64,000 bases of DNA from Enterococcus wangshanyuanii (GTDB lineage: Bacteria > Bacillota > Bacilli > Lactobacillales > Enterococcaceae), in contig NZ_CP021874.1 of NCBI RefSeq assembly GCF_002197645.1, positions 744,001 through 808,000 of the forward strand. Reading direction: 5' to 3'. Both the position numbers and the translations under genes were made by a program. The notes beneath the pieces were generated by a model. That model was not told the DNA's origin. It saw nothing but the letters and a program-made list of their open reading frames with translations, and ran no database searches. Shown piece by piece: positions 31,235 to 40,804 of the stretch. Every line of letters begins with the position of its first letter. The first letter of the stretch is position 1.

Positions 31235-31258
31235 GGGAGCGCATCTTCATGCGTTCCC
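31235..31258 (-). terminator. Intrinsic terminator after tsf
   Basis: GGGAACGCA / TGCGCTCCC stem with one mismatch and loop TGAAGA; minus strand followed by TTTTTTT. Confidence 0.85.
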
Positions 31259-31283
31259 GGCTGTTTCAAAAAAAGAAACAGAA

Positions 31284-32165
31284 CTATTTTTTGATTTGAC
31301 TCATCACTTCATCTGCAAAGTTATCTTCACGTTTTTCGATTCCTTCGCCTACTTCAAAACGAGTGAATGATTTAACAGTAGCGCCTTTAGAGGCTACATA
31401 TTTTTCAACTGTCATGTCAGGATCTTTAACGAATGGTTGATCCACTAATGAAATTTCAGCCTTAAATTTGTTCAAACGACCAATAACCATTTTTTCAACG
31501 ATGTTCGCTGGTTTGCCTTCGTTTAATGCTTGCTCAGAAAGAATAGCTTTTTCGTGATCTAATTCTTCTTGAGGAATTTGTGATTCATTTACATAACGAG
31601 GGTTGATCGCTGCAACGTGCATCGCAACATCTTTCGCAACTTCTTCGTCAGTTGTGCCATCTAATACTGTCAATACAGCGATACGGCCACCCATGTGTAA
31701 ATAAGCACCAAATGCAGCATCGTCAGCTTTTTCAACTAACTCAAAGCGACGGAAGCTGATTTTTTCGCCGATAACAGTTGTAGCTTCTACTAACTCAGAC
31801 TCAATAGTTCCTTTGTCTGTTTTAAGTGCCAAAGCTTCTTCCATAGATGCTGGTTTATTTTTTGCGATTTCAGTCGCGATTTTCTTAACTAAGTCTTGGA
31901 ACATTTCATTTTTAGATACGAAGTCAGTTTCTGAGTTCACTTCAACGATTGCTGCAAAGTTTCCATCAGTAGAAACATTTGCTAAACCTTCTGCTGCTAC
32001 ACGATCATTTTTCTTAGCTGCTTTTGCCATGCCTTTTTCGCGTAGGTAATCCACAGCCGCATCCATGTTTCCTTCTACTTCTACTAACGCTCTTTTTGCG
32101 TCCATCATACCGACACCAGTCATGTCGCGTAATTCTTTAACTAATTTTGCTGAAATATCTGCCAT
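31284..32165 (-). CDS. tsf: Elongation factor Ts
   Basis: Exchanges GDP for GTP on EF-Tu. 293 aa. The N-terminal UBA-like domain '[20 protein letters not shown]' and '[14 protein letters not shown]' of the core are classic. Preceded by AGGAGGAACAAG. The gap to rpsB (263 nt) contains a structured element (32188-32305) shared with the glyQ leader. Confidence 0.97.
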   Translation of the reverse strand: MADISAKLVKELRDMTGVGMMDAKRALVEVEGNMDAAVDYLREKGMAKAAKKNDRVAAEGLANVSTDGNFAAIVEVNSETDFVSKNEMFQDLVKKIATEIAKNKPASMEEALALKTDKGTIESELVEATTVIGEKISFRRFELVEKADDAAFGAYLHMGGRIAVLTVLDGTTDEEVAKDVAMHVAAINPRYVNESQIPQEELDHEKAILSEQALNEGKPANIVEKMVIGRLNKFKAEISLVDQPFVKDPDMTVEKYVASKGATVKSFTRFEVGEGIEKREDNFADEVMSQIKK

Positions 32166-32187
32166 TTTCTTGTTCCTCCTAAAGTTT

Positions 32188-32305
32188 TAAAAGCGTAACA
32201 GGCTCGTTTAACCTTGACTGAAAAATAGGAAAAATTGTTTGAGACGCTTCTTGTCTCACTCCATTTTTATCTTTTTTCCGAAAGGTTAGCCTGCTTAGCT
32301 AGATA
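32188..32305 (-). ncRNA. Structured intergenic element, copy A (rpsB-tsf spacer)
   Basis: 118 nt with four nested stems: P1 CAGGCT/AGCCTG (32199-32204, 32288-32293), P2 AACCTT/AAGGTT (32210-32215, 32282-32287), P3 GGAAAAA/TTTTTCC (32228-32234, 32273-32279), P4 TGAGAC/GTCTCA (32240-32245, 32253-32258). P1 and P2 are split by a CGTTT bulge on one side only. Copy B before glyQ has the same plan, the same GTTT bulge and the same ends (TAAAAGCG and AGCTAGATA), but different stem bases that still pair. It ends about 20 nt before the tsf start on the transcribed strand. I do not recognise a named RNA family; a palindromic repeat is the alternative. Confidence 0.65.
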
Positions 32306-32428
32306 GTTTTGAAAGCATAGCTACTTGTCTTTACGAGAGATAGCTCTTGTTTGCTTAAAAAAAGCTATCTCAAAGGTAAAATCAGGCTTTTGTTCGCCTA
32401 GCCTTCAAGACAGCTCTGTAATTTTATA

Positions 32429-33217
32429 TTATTCTGCTGATTCGTTGCTGCCTTCAACAACATCAACGATTTCTTCGATAGAAGTTGCAGCTTCTGGTGC
32501 TTCTTCAGTGAATGTTTCTTCAACGACTTGATCTTCACCTTGGTTTCCTTCGATGAATGCATCAGCCATTTTAGCAGTGATCAATTTAACCGCACGAATC
32601 GCATCATCATTTGATGGGATTACTACGTCGATTTCATCAGGATCACAGTTTGTATCAACCATCGCAACGATTGGGATGTTCAATTTTTGTGCTTCTTGAA
32701 CAGCAATGCGCTCTTTACGAGGGTCAACGATGTACATTACATCTGGAATTCTAGGCATATCAGCGATACCGCCTAAGAATTTTTCTAAACGTTCACGTTG
32801 TTTGTTTAAGCCAACAACTTCTTTTTTAGGAAGTACATCGAATGTTCCGTCTTCTTCCATTTTGTTGATGTCTTTCAAACGTTTGATACGTTTTTGGATT
32901 GTATCCCAGTTCGTTAGAGTTCCACCTAACCAACGGTGGTTAACGTAGAATTGACCTGAACGAATCGCTTCATCTTTGATCGCTTCTTGTGCTTGTTTTT
33001 TTGTACCTACGAATAATGCAACACCGCCATCTTCAGCAACGTTTTTCATGTAATCGTAAGCAGCATCTACTAATTTAACTGTTTTTTGTAAGTCAATGAT
33101 GTAGATTCCGTTTCTTTCTGTGAAGATGTATTTCTTCATTTTTGGGTTCCAGCGACGAGTTTGGTGACCAAAATGTACGCCGGCTTCTAGTAATTGTTTC
33201 ATAGAAATTACTGCCAT
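32429..33217 (-). CDS. rpsB: 30S ribosomal protein S2
   Basis: 262 aa. '[22 protein letters not shown]', 'IIDLQKTV', '[13 protein letters not shown]', '[21 protein letters not shown]'-type segments (here with MVDTN) identify uS2; an acidic C-terminal tail of about 30 residues ('[17 protein letters not shown]') is usual in the genus. GGAGG precedes the ATG. It heads the rpsB-tsf transcription unit and has a strong promoter with a leader of about 120 nt. Confidence 0.97.
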   Translation of the reverse strand: MAVISMKQLLEAGVHFGHQTRRWNPKMKKYIFTERNGIYIIDLQKTVKLVDAAYDYMKNVAEDGGVALFVGTKKQAQEAIKDEAIRSGQFYVNHRWLGGTLTNWDTIQKRIKRLKDINKMEEDGTFDVLPKKEVVGLNKQRERLEKFLGGIADMPRIPDVMYIVDPRKERIAVQEAQKLNIPIVAMVDTNCDPDEIDVVIPSNDDAIRAVKLITAKMADAFIEGNQGEDQVVEETFTEEAPEAATSIEEIVDVVEGSNESAE

Positions 33218-33271
33218 GATTTGTTTCCTCCAATTGGTTTTTATTTGTTCCCTCTCCCGTTCTCAGCTTTA

Positions 33272-33301
33272 TAAGGAACTGCTAATCGCAGCACCGCCTT
33301 A
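33272..33301 (-). promoter_or_regulatory. Leader hairpin of rpsB
   Basis: TAAGG...CCTTA outer stem and TGCT...AGCA inner stem with an internal loop, inside the rpsB untranslated leader. A ribosomal-protein autoregulatory site is possible; no family recognised. Confidence 0.35.
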
Positions 33302-33346
33302 CAAATCAAACAAGGATGTGGATTTAGTGTTTTCACACCGTTAATT

Positions 33347-33375
33347 AGTATAACTTACTCTTATAGATATTTCAA
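33347..33375 (-). promoter_or_regulatory. Promoter of rpsB
   Basis: TTGAAA (33375-33370), 17 nt, TATACT (33352-33347) on the minus strand; transcription should begin near 33340. Confidence 0.75.
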
Positions 33376-33446
33376 CAATAAAATAACTTTTTTCAGAAAT
33401 TCGTTTTTAACTATACGTTTACATTCTCTCTCAGTTACTGCTTAAA

Positions 33447-33489
33447 AAATAGATTGGACATAACTCCACAAGTTACGTCCAATCTATTT
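33447..33489 (-). terminator. Intrinsic terminator after the carbonic anhydrase gene
   Basis: A 19-bp stem with one mismatch (33447-33465 with 33471-33489; begins AAATAGATTGGAC) and a 5-nt loop; minus strand continues with T6. Confidence 0.85.
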
Positions 33490-33509
33490 CAGAAATCTTT
33501 TCAATAAAA

Positions 33510-34271
33510 CTATTCGTTGTGCATCAAGACAGCGCGATCATTCAATGGCTGAATTTCACGATTATTATGGTCATAGAATTTTTGGAATTCTTTGATTTGT
33601 TCTGCAGAAACTTGAACCGGATTTTTTAACACATACCATTCTACATTTTCAGAAAGTGGCGGTGTAGTCAATGAGCCTAAATAGTGATAATAGCTTTTGT
33701 TTTCTGGAAACATTGTTTCGATATCAGTAATTTCATTATCAGATTGATTTTTCACATCATCCAAAACTTCTTGGAATCCTTTATTTTCCTTACCCTCTTC
33801 GAAGAAAACACCGATAACGGCAATTCTTCCATCTTGAGCTTGATTGACAAAATGGACTTCCATTGGGTAATGCTTTCCATCAACAGTATGCTCACTTTGA
33901 GCATGGAAATGAAATTGCGTTAACTCAAAATTACGCTGATTGATTACCGCAGAGCCTGAATCAGCCAATTGTATACTATGTCCATTATTTTCAGCCTTAG
34001 TGATTTTAGCACTATAATTTAATGTAATGTTTCCTTGATCTGTCATCTCTTTTGCTGCTGAAGCTGGAATATCTATCGGTGACTGCATTTTTCCTGCAAC
34101 CTGTTCCCATTCTTCTTGTGCATCATAGTCTAAATGAGCAGATTCTTTTTTTGTTGTACTTTCTTGTGTGTGTGAAAAACTTTCATTTGTCTTAGTTGCG
34201 GCTTGCTGATTGCAAGCTGTTACTAATAGCAATGATGGTAATACCATTGACATAAGCAACATTTTTTTCAT
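33510..34271 (-). CDS. Alpha-type carbonic anhydrase, lipoprotein
   Basis: Hydrates CO2 to bicarbonate outside the cell membrane. 253 aa: lipoprotein signal with lipobox 'LVTAC' (Cys ~20), a Ser/Thr/Lys-rich spacer, then the alpha carbonic anhydrase domain. The zinc histidines are visible in 'FHFHAQSEH' and 'EVHFV'; 'QSPIDI' and 'YLGSLTTPPLSENVEWYV' are further family signatures. It is complete. Monocistronic, with TATAAT and AGAAGGA upstream and a strong terminator downstream. Bicarbonate or pH balance at low CO2 is the likely role. Confidence 0.93.
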   Translation of the reverse strand: MKKMLLMSMVLPSLLLVTACNQQAATKTNESFSHTQESTTKKESAHLDYDAQEEWEQVAGKMQSPIDIPASAAKEMTDQGNITLNYSAKITKAENNGHSIQLADSGSAVINQRNFELTQFHFHAQSEHTVDGKHYPMEVHFVNQAQDGRIAVIGVFFEEGKENKGFQEVLDDVKNQSDNEITDIETMFPENKSYYHYLGSLTTPPLSENVEWYVLKNPVQVSAEQIKEFQKFYDHNNREIQPLNDRAVLMHNE

Positions 34272-34430
34272 ACTTGTATCCTTCTTTCGATCGAATCATT
34301 ATATTCTTAGTGTAAAACATAGCTATGCTCTATTTATTCTTTGCCGGCTAAAGTATTATACTAATTTTTTTTTAGCAATTCAATCAAAAAAAATAAATTA
34401 TTTCCGATGTTATTTTATTCAAAATTCGAA

Positions 34431-35192
34431 TTATAAATGATACATCAAAATCCCTGCAGCGATTGCTACATTCAATGACTCTGCTTTACCAACGATTGGA
34501 ATGTAAACTGTCTGATCGACCATTTCCAATAATTCTCTTGAAACACCCTGCCCCTCATTTCCCATGATCAAAGCATAGTTTTCTTGTTTCGGTAACGTCT
34601 GATAAACAACTGCTTCTTTATTTAGTTCAGTGCCATAGACAGAAATCTCATTTTTCTGAAACCCTTCGATTACCTCTATAAGCGGCAAACGAAAAATCGG
34701 CAAATGATAATTACTTCCCTGCATTGCCCGAAGAACTTTCGTGTTATAAATATCAGCACAGCCAGAACCTAAAACAACACCAGTCAATCCGGCAGCATCT
34801 GCTGTACGAATCATAGTACCTACATTTCCTGGATCTTGTACATTATCTAACAATAACCACCGTCCACTGTAAGATAATACTTGTTCACGATCTGGCATCT
34901 TAACAACCGCCGCCATTCCTTGTGGTGTTGGCAGCTCCGAAAGAGAATTCAATATTTCCTCTGTCACGAGAATAAAGCGATCATCCTCATGTAAAGCAAT
35001 CCATTCCGCCCATTCTTCTAATCCACGCTGGTTGATCAAAATCCATTCGACTTTTGCATTTGCTTTGATTGCTTCTTCGATTAAATGAAACCCTTCTATT
35101 AGATAACGTTGTTGTAATTCTCTATGTTTTTTTATTTTTAATTTTTTTACTTCTTTTATCATTGTATTTTTACTAGACAAAATTTCTTTCAT
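34431..35192 (-). CDS. SpoU/TrmH-family RNA methyltransferase
   Basis: Probable 2'-O-ribose methyltransferase acting on rRNA or tRNA with SAM. 253 aa. N-terminal L30-like substrate-binding region (~1-100), then a SPOUT knot with motif 1 'NVQDPGNVGTMIRTADAAG', motif 2 'ALIMGNEGQGVS' and motif 3 'IPIVGKAESLNVAIAAGIL'. Closest in plan to B. subtilis YsgA. Divergent from acyP with separate promoters. The target nucleotide cannot be told. Confidence 0.9.
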   Translation of the reverse strand: MKEILSSKNTMIKEVKKLKIKKHRELQQRYLIEGFHLIEEAIKANAKVEWILINQRGLEEWAEWIALHEDDRFILVTEEILNSLSELPTPQGMAAVVKMPDREQVLSYSGRWLLLDNVQDPGNVGTMIRTADAAGLTGVVLGSGCADIYNTKVLRAMQGSNYHLPIFRLPLIEVIEGFQKNEISVYGTELNKEAVVYQTLPKQENYALIMGNEGQGVSRELLEMVDQTVYIPIVGKAESLNVAIAAGILMYHL

Positions 35193-35212
35193 TTTTACAC
35201 CTCACCAATGGT

Positions 35213-35242
35213 ATTATAACATGACTGCTCAATCTCAAACAA
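35213..35242 (-). promoter_or_regulatory. Promoter of the SpoU methyltransferase gene
   Basis: TTGTTT (35242-35237), 18 nt, TATAAT (35218-35213) on the minus strand. Confidence 0.6.
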
Positions 35243-35255
35243 TCGCTTCTTTTGC

Positions 35256-35284
35256 TTGTCATGTAGATAAAAAAACGCTATCAT
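35256..35284 (+). promoter_or_regulatory. Promoter of acyP
   Basis: TTGTCA (35256-35261), 17 nt, TATCAT (35279-35284); back to back with the methyltransferase promoter. Confidence 0.7.
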
Positions 35285-35315
35285 TAACAATAAGATAAAA
35301 ACGAGGTGCACACTT

Positions 35316-35591
35316 ATGAGAAAAGTACGCATGAATGTTCAAGGCAGAGTACAGGGTGTTGGTTTTCGCTATATGACTAAGCTTGTGGCAGATGAGCTTG
35401 GTATCACAGGAACCGTCCGGAATGAAGACGATGGTTCTGTTTCAATTGAAGCATTCGGTACGGATGAAAAAATGGCTCAGTTTATTCAAAAAGTCAAAGA
35501 CTCTCCTAGCCCTGCTGGTCGGGTCACTTATGTTGATCTTCAAGACGATCCTTTGCTTGAAGAGTATTCTACTTTTAGAGTTACTAACTAA
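35316..35591 (+). CDS. acyP: Acylphosphatase
   Basis: Hydrolyses acyl phosphates. 91 aa; 'VQGRVQGVGFRYMTKLVADEL' contains the phosphate-binding loop and catalytic arginine, and 'GTVRNEDDGSVSIEAFG' the catalytic asparagine. GAGGTG precedes the ATG. Followed by a terminator, so probably monocistronic. Confidence 0.95.
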   Translation: MRKVRMNVQGRVQGVGFRYMTKLVADELGITGTVRNEDDGSVSIEAFGTDEKMAQFIQKVKDSPSPAGRVTYVDLQDDPLLEEYSTFRVTN

Positions 35592-35606
35592 GCGAAGTAA
35601 CTGATG

Positions 35607-35640
35607 AAGGATCCGACTCAGACTTGAGGCGGATTCTTCT
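35607..35640 (+). terminator. Intrinsic terminator after acyP
   Basis: GAAGGATCCG / CGGATTCTTC (one GT pair) with an inner CTCA/TGAG stem, then TATTTTTTATT. Confidence 0.8.
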
Positions 35641-35715
35641 ATTTTTTATTGAAAAAAAACGCTTTTTCAAGTATAGTTAGAAATGTGCAAATTTTTTAGA
35701 AAAGGACAGAGTGAA

Positions 35716-36645
35716 ATGCAAAAATTAAATAAGTGGCTACTGGGCTCCGGTCTGTTCAGCCTGGTGTTATTTTTATCAGGTTGTGTCAAAACAGGATCTG
35801 ACGGTCAACCCACAGGTGAAGGCATCATCTATAATTTCTTGGTAAAACCAATGAGCAGCGCTATTACATATCTTGTTGATAATTTCAACTGGAACTACGG
35901 CTGGGCCATTATCTTTATCACGATCATCGTACGACTTGTTATCATGCCATTAGGATTAAATCAATCGAAAAAAAGTATGATCCAAACGGAAAAAATGCAA
36001 GCGATCAAGCCTCAGCTTGATGCGGCACAAGCAAAATTAAAAGAAGCGACCACTCGAGAAGAACAAATGCAGGCGCAAGCAGAATTACAATCTGTCTACA
36101 AAGAAAACAATATGAGTATGATGGGCGGTATCGGCTGTCTACCATTACTGATCCAAATGCCGATTTTCTCTGCCCTATTTTTTGCAGCTCGTTACACGAA
36201 AGGAATCAGCGAAGCTAGTTTCTTTGGAGTCAATCTTGGTCAACCAAGTATGATCTTCGTCATTTTGGCCGGAGTTGCTTATTTATTACAAGGATACCTT
36301 TCAACGATTGGTATTCCAGAAGAACAAAAGAAAACGATGAAATCCATGTTGATCGTTTCACCTTTAATGATCGTCTTCATGTCGATTAGCTCTCCTGCCG
36401 GTGTTACACTTTACTGGGTCGTCGGTGGTATCTTCACTTGTATCCAAACATTTATCACAAACATATTATTAAAACCAAGAATCAAAGCGCAGGTTGCGGA
36501 GGAATTGAAAAAGAATCCGCCTAAACAAGTAGTAACACCTAGAAAAGATGTTACTCCAGCTGATTTGAAACCAGCAGAAAAAACACCTACGAAAACAACT
36601 AGCTCACCTAAAGGTCGAAACGCTGGTAAACAAAAGAGAAAATAA
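35716..36645 (+). CDS. yidC: Membrane protein insertase YidC (YidC2/OxaA type), lipoprotein
   Basis: Inserts membrane proteins, alone or with Sec. 309 aa from ATG 35716 (AGGA upstream). Lipobox 'LFLSGC' gives a lipid-anchored N-terminus, then five membrane segments; 'WAIIFITIIVRLVIMPLG' carries the conserved arginine of the hydrophilic groove, 'GGIGCLPLLIQMPIFSALFF' the second signature. The basic C-terminal tail ('KNPPKQ' to 'GKQKRK') is typical of YidC2, which binds ribosomes. A second yidC paralogue is usual in enterococci but not in this window. Confidence 0.94.
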   Translation: MQKLNKWLLGSGLFSLVLFLSGCVKTGSDGQPTGEGIIYNFLVKPMSSAITYLVDNFNWNYGWAIIFITIIVRLVIMPLGLNQSKKSMIQTEKMQAIKPQLDAAQAKLKEATTREEQMQAQAELQSVYKENNMSMMGGIGCLPLLIQMPIFSALFFAARYTKGISEASFFGVNLGQPSMIFVILAGVAYLLQGYLSTIGIPEEQKKTMKSMLIVSPLMIVFMSISSPAGVTLYWVVGGIFTCIQTFITNILLKPRIKAQVAEELKKNPPKQVVTPRKDVTPADLKPAEKTPTKTTSSPKGRNAGKQKRK

Positions 36646-36646
36646 G

Positions 36647-36691
36647 AAAAGGACTGAGACGTAACTTTTAGAGTTGTGTCTCAGTCCTTTT
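36647..36691 (+). terminator. Intrinsic terminator after yidC
   Basis: Perfect 14-bp stem AAAAGGACTGAGAC (36647-36660) and GTCTCAGTCCTTTT (36678-36691), ending in T-rich sequence. Confidence 0.88.
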
Positions 36692-36751
36692 TAAAATAAA
36701 TAGACAACAAATGCAGAAATCTTCCTTTGAAAACCCGCTCCAACTTCTGTT

Positions 36752-37321
36752 TTATTCGTTACTTGTGATACCATTCAAAAATAAATCCACCACTTGATCG
36801 ATCGTCAATGTGGTTGTTCGCTGCTCTGCTTTGATGTATGGTGATAATGTATTCAAGAAATGAGTTGTTGCTATTTCCGGAGTAACTCCGGAACGTATCG
36901 GAAAATCACTTGTTTTAAACAGACGGAGCAATGGCTCTTTATAGGATTGATTCCAAAGCATAAATAATTTATATTGGGTTTCTTCCATCAATTTTGTATT
37001 AAAATCATGCATCATCAAATCAAAATCAAAAGGATGTTTCGTTTTTAAGCATTCAGCAAATCTTTTTAATTTACTAACCGTATCTAGTGTCTGATCCTCC
37101 ACTATCACAACTAATTCTTCATTTACATCACTTAATAACGTTTCAATGACACCAATATAGACTTCTTCTTTATTTTTAAAATGATGATACAAATTGGGTT
37201 GTGTTACTTCAGCCAACTGTGCAATTTGTCTCGTAGATGTCCCTAAATAACCATTATCCATGAACAATCTAGTTGCTACTTGAATGATTCGATCTCTCGT
37301 GTTTACAGTTTCTTTTTCCAT
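36752..37321 (-). CDS. TetR-family transcriptional regulator
   Basis: 189 aa. N-terminal helix-turn-helix: 'RIIQVATRLFMDNGYLGTSTRQIAQLAEVTQPNLYHHFKNKEEVY' region (about residues 10-55, shown in part) is standard TetR. The C-terminal ligand domain is not recognisable. It lies 63 nt downstream of the TspO-like gene on the same strand, so it may be the last gene of the membrane-protein operon and could regulate it. Confidence 0.88.
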   Translation of the reverse strand: MEKETVNTRDRIIQVATRLFMDNGYLGTSTRQIAQLAEVTQPNLYHHFKNKEEVYIGVIETLLSDVNEELVVIVEDQTLDTVSKLKRFAECLKTKHPFDFDLMMHDFNTKLMEETQYKLFMLWNQSYKEPLLRLFKTSDFPIRSGVTPEIATTHFLNTLSPYIKAEQRTTTLTIDQVVDLFLNGITSNE

Positions 37322-37384
37322 TTACATTGCCACCTATAATTGATATGACTCTTATTTTAACAGAAATAATTGAAGAAAAACATA

Positions 37385-38185
37385 TCAGCTAGCTTTCTTT
37401 TTAGATAAAAGAAATAAATCATACAAACAAAAGAGCGAAATCAGCAATAAACAAATCATAACGGTTGTAATGATCACTGGATAGGCGCCATTCCAACCAT
37501 CTGCTGAACGATGCTTCACTAATATACCATAATACGCCCAAAGTGTAGCTATTCCATAGGCGATATCTCTATTCTTAATAATTGTTGCACCAATGATCGC
37601 CACGCCAACAAGTAAAATGACTACTGTCCACACTTGCTGATTGTCTTGTAAAAAGGCAATATTTTTATCAGCTAAAAAGGCAGTGATATTCGCAATCGTT
37701 GCAATCGTGATCCAGCCAAAGTACACACTAAAAGGCAAACGTATAAAAAAGTAATCGCTCTTAGTCAAAGACATCATTGCTAACATTCTGTTGCAATAAA
37801 TCAAGGTGATCAATAATCCTAACATAATAAAAATCGTGATATTGATGTATAAATATTGCCAGACAACTAACCAAAGACCATTCAAAACTGAAGACATAAT
37901 AAAGACCAAACGTAGCTTATGTGCTATCTGTCTATCAGCTAAAATCGACCCTTTTTTTGGTTTTATCCATTGATATACAACAAAGGCCCCGAGTAGTAAG
38001 TAAATAACTGACCAAATCGAAAACGTAAGTCCTGCTGGAGCAAATAAATTTGAATAACTATCTGAAACTTCCTGTGTCGTCATTCCATTCATCGGCAATA
38101 AGACCGCCGCCGCATTCACACCGATCATCACAACGTAGATGATTGGAACCAGCCACTGATACACTTCTTTTTTCATCTGGTTCAT
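37385..38185 (-). CDS. TspO/MBR-like tryptophan-rich membrane protein
   Basis: 266 aa, seven or eight hydrophobic helices. 'FAPAGLTFSIWSVIYLLLGA' and 'LNGLWLVVWQYL' resemble the TspO/MBR pattern (P.G..F...W..LY and LN..W...F), and the family of long Gram-positive 'tryptophan-rich sensory proteins' has this size. TspO binds porphyrins in other bacteria; whether this long form does is unknown. Start ATG 38185 with GGAGGAG upstream; the frame is open further but overlaps the DUF1295 gene. Confidence 0.7.
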   Translation of the reverse strand: MNQMKKEVYQWLVPIIYVVMIGVNAAAVLLPMNGMTTQEVSDSYSNLFAPAGLTFSIWSVIYLLLGAFVVYQWIKPKKGSILADRQIAHKLRLVFIMSSVLNGLWLVVWQYLYINITIFIMLGLLITLIYCNRMLAMMSLTKSDYFFIRLPFSVYFGWITIATIANITAFLADKNIAFLQDNQQVWTVVILLVGVAIIGATIIKNRDIAYGIATLWAYYGILVKHRSADGWNGAYPVIITTVMICLLLISLFCLYDLFLLSKKKAS

Positions 38186-38201
38186 GTTAACTCCTCCTTC
38201 T

Positions 38202-38975
38202 TTATAATCCTTTCTTTCCAATAAAAGGGACAAACTTTGGTGTTTTTGCCGCATACGCTAAAAAGTCTGGCCGTTCTTTATATTTCTTTTCAAGCAAAGG
38301 TACACCCGAAACAAATAATAATAATAAGGTGATCGTCAAAGGACCAATGATTCCCCACAAATTACGAACCTCATTCAAACTGACCAAAAAGATGCCCCAC
38401 CAGCTAAGTGCTTCTCCAAAGTAATTTGGGTGTCGAGTCAATGACCATAAACCAGTTGTCAATAACTTCCCATGATTCGTTTTATCCTGTTTAAATTTTG
38501 CTAGTTCATAATCACCGATCACTTCAAAACCAAATCCAAGTAACCAAATAACAATTCCAGCTCCATTCCACCAGTAAAAAGAATTGGAGGAACCGGTAAC
38601 AACCAGTAAAATCGGTAACGATACGATCATAAGCAATACACCTTGTAATACAAAAACATTCAAGTAAGCTTTCAATTTTGCAAAATGTGTGCCCCAACGT
38701 TTACGCATATTTACATAGCGATAATCTTCCGGCTTACCAATATTTCTTTTCGCCAAGTGAAGAAACAAGCGAATTCCCCAAACTGCAACTAAACATACGA
38801 TGATTGTACTCACTTTTGTTTTATTCGGCATGATTACATAACCCGTTAGTGCAACGATAACAAAACCGATTCCCCATGCTAAATCCACGATCGAATTGTT
38901 TTTCAAATATTGCGCCCAAAAGAATAATGCCGTGAAGTAAACAAATAATACCCCTATTATGATCCAAATCGTCAT
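38202..38975 (-). CDS. DUF1295 family membrane protein (steroid-reductase-like fold)
   Basis: 257 aa, about six helices. '[26 protein letters not shown]' is the C-terminal signature shared by DUF1295, steroid 5-alpha reductases and isoprenylcysteine methyltransferases, which bind NADPH or SAM. '[19 protein letters not shown]' is also typical of DUF1295. The substrate is unknown. It starts 1 nt after the DAK2-DegV stop, so it is in one operon with it. Confidence 0.85.
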   Translation of the reverse strand: MTIWIIIGVLFVYFTALFFWAQYLKNNSIVDLAWGIGFVIVALTGYVIMPNKTKVSTIIVCLVAVWGIRLFLHLAKRNIGKPEDYRYVNMRKRWGTHFAKLKAYLNVFVLQGVLLMIVSLPILLVVTGSSNSFYWWNGAGIVIWLLGFGFEVIGDYELAKFKQDKTNHGKLLTTGLWSLTRHPNYFGEALSWWGIFLVSLNEVRNLWGIIGPLTITLLLLFVSGVPLLEKKYKERPDFLAYAAKTPKFVPFIGKKGL

Positions 38976-38976
38976 C

Positions 38977-40797
38977 CTAATTTCCTCCTCTATCTGCTAA
39001 TTCAACTGCCACTGCAACACATCCTTGTCCCGCACTTAAAGCAACAACTGAAGAAATATCCATGATATAGCTTGCAGGCAACTCGAACTCTGTTTCCAAT
39101 TTTTTACTCCAAACCTCAGCTTTTTCGAAAGAATCAGCATGAAGGACCGCATAGTTTTTTATTCCTTGCGACTTATACATCATTTTTAGTTTTTTGAAAA
39201 TTTTCCGTTCATTTCCTTCTAAACTAAATGAAAAATCGCTGAGCTTCCCTTCTCCTTCTTTACTTAAACTGACGATCGGCTTTACATTGATCCTTTTTGC
39301 CGCTCTCCCAGCGATTTGCGGAATCCTTCCCGAATCAATCATTGGATTCAGATCGTCAACACTCACTAAGATCTCTATATGCTCCCGCTTCTTTTTGATA
39401 TGTTCAACAATCGTTTCAAAAGCTAATCCTTCTTTGATCCACTCATTTGCTTTCATCACTAAAAGGCCTTGGGCTCCTGAATTAAGTCGAGAATCGATCA
39501 CTTCGATACGAGCTTGTGATGTCGTTCTTTTTACCGCTTGTTTTACCGCCTGAAATGTTCCACTCAGTTTGTCTGCTACCGTAATGACAATGACCGAATC
39601 ATATTTATTTTCTAAAAATGAAAAAAGATTTTCAACAGTTCTCACAGCTGGCTGTGCACTTGTTGCACGTTGCTTTTGCTTTTTCATCAAAGTGAATAAA
39701 TGTTGGTTTTGAATCGTTACTTTATCGATATAGCTCGTTTCACCTAATAAAATATTCATGGGTAAAACATGGATTTGTTCCCTCAATAAATAATCTGCAG
39801 GTAAATCTGCGATCGAGTCAGTGACTAACGCGATAGAAGCCTTTTTTTCCTGACTAATTTGGTATTGTAAAAGCATATCATCAGCCTTTTGTTGTCGTAT
39901 AGCTCCGATTTCTCCCACTATTTCCAAAACCGTAGTAGGTTCATTCGAGTGGATATGGATTCTTGCCTTCCCACGATTAACTGCCACGATCAGTGAATCT
40001 CCCAAATGTTTGATTTTGTCTTGAATTTCCTGTTTTGTTAACTCTACTTGATCTAAAAGAACTTCAGTACAATAGCGATAAGCTGGTTCTTCCGTGTCAG
40101 GATGTGTCATTGCCTGAAACGTTGGACTAGACGGAATTTCATCACTCACTCCATGTTGGCTTCCACTTTTTTTATCTATAAAAGCTTGCGTGAATCCTTT
40201 GATAAAAACGTAAAATCCTCGTGCTCCAGCATCAACGACTTGATTCTTTTTGAGCACCTTTAACTGCTCAGTTGTATTCTCCAATGCTTCTTTTGCAGCA
40301 GTTAGTGCTGCAGATAATTTTACTTCAAGTGTCGATCTTTGCTCTCCTTCGTTTAATGCTTCTGCCCAAGAACGCATCACTGTAATGATCGTTCCCTCTA
40401 CTGGATTTTCAATCGCTTGATAGGCTTCACTTATAGCAGATTTCACACTACTCACAAAACTTTTCACCGAATTTTTTTCTTCTGAATCTAATAGGTGCGT
40501 GTAAATTCCATTGAAATATTGTGCAAAAATAATCCCGGAATTGCCTCTAGCACCAATCAAAGCTGCGTCAGCAACTTTTTCAAAAACATCAAGGACCGAC
40601 TGTGATTCTTCATGTGTTACTTCTAGTATCGATTGCATTAACGAGGCTAAATTACTACCAGTATCTCCATCTGAAACTGGAAAAACATTGATTTGATTTA
40701 ATTCTTTCTTCTCGTTAATCAATTGAATTGCTCCTTGTTGAAAAGCAAATAATAATTCTTGATGATCGATCAGTTGATTAACCGTTTCCTTTTCCAT
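38977..40797 (-). CDS. DAK2 (DhaL)-DegV fusion protein
   Basis: 606 aa, two joined modules. Residues ~10-200 are a DhaL/DAK2 domain with '[18 protein letters not shown]' (the aspartates that bind ADP-Mg in dihydroxyacetone kinase) and '[16 protein letters not shown]'. After a linker the C-terminal half (~315-600) is DegV ('[11 protein letters not shown]', '[14 protein letters not shown]', '[14 protein letters not shown]', '[14 protein letters not shown]'). DegV proteins bind fatty acids; the homologue FakA (DAK) with FakB (DegV) phosphorylates fatty acids, so this chain may combine both functions, though the proof is lacking. Operon partner of DUF2177, DUF1295 and the TspO-like protein. Confidence 0.88.
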   Translation of the reverse strand: MEKETVNQLIDHQELLFAFQQGAIQLINEKKELNQINVFPVSDGDTGSNLASLMQSILEVTHEESQSVLDVFEKVADAALIGARGNSGIIFAQYFNGIYTHLLDSEEKNSVKSFVSSVKSAISEAYQAIENPVEGTIITVMRSWAEALNEGEQRSTLEVKLSAALTAAKEALENTTEQLKVLKKNQVVDAGARGFYVFIKGFTQAFIDKKSGSQHGVSDEIPSSPTFQAMTHPDTEEPAYRYCTEVLLDQVELTKQEIQDKIKHLGDSLIVAVNRGKARIHIHSNEPTTVLEIVGEIGAIRQQKADDMLLQYQISQEKKASIALVTDSIADLPADYLLREQIHVLPMNILLGETSYIDKVTIQNQHLFTLMKKQKQRATSAQPAVRTVENLFSFLENKYDSVIVITVADKLSGTFQAVKQAVKRTTSQARIEVIDSRLNSGAQGLLVMKANEWIKEGLAFETIVEHIKKKREHIEILVSVDDLNPMIDSGRIPQIAGRAAKRINVKPIVSLSKEGEGKLSDFSFSLEGNERKIFKKLKMMYKSQGIKNYAVLHADSFEKAEVWSKKLETEFELPASYIMDISSVVALSAGQGCVAVAVELADRGGN

Positions 40798-40804
40798 GGG
40801 TCAT

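Noticed and set aside
32337..32371. GAGATAGCT/AGCTATCTC inverted repeat in the rpsB-tsf gap as a terminator
   Set aside because: No T-tract follows on either strand and the loop is long; it may be part of the spacer structure, but I cannot assign it.
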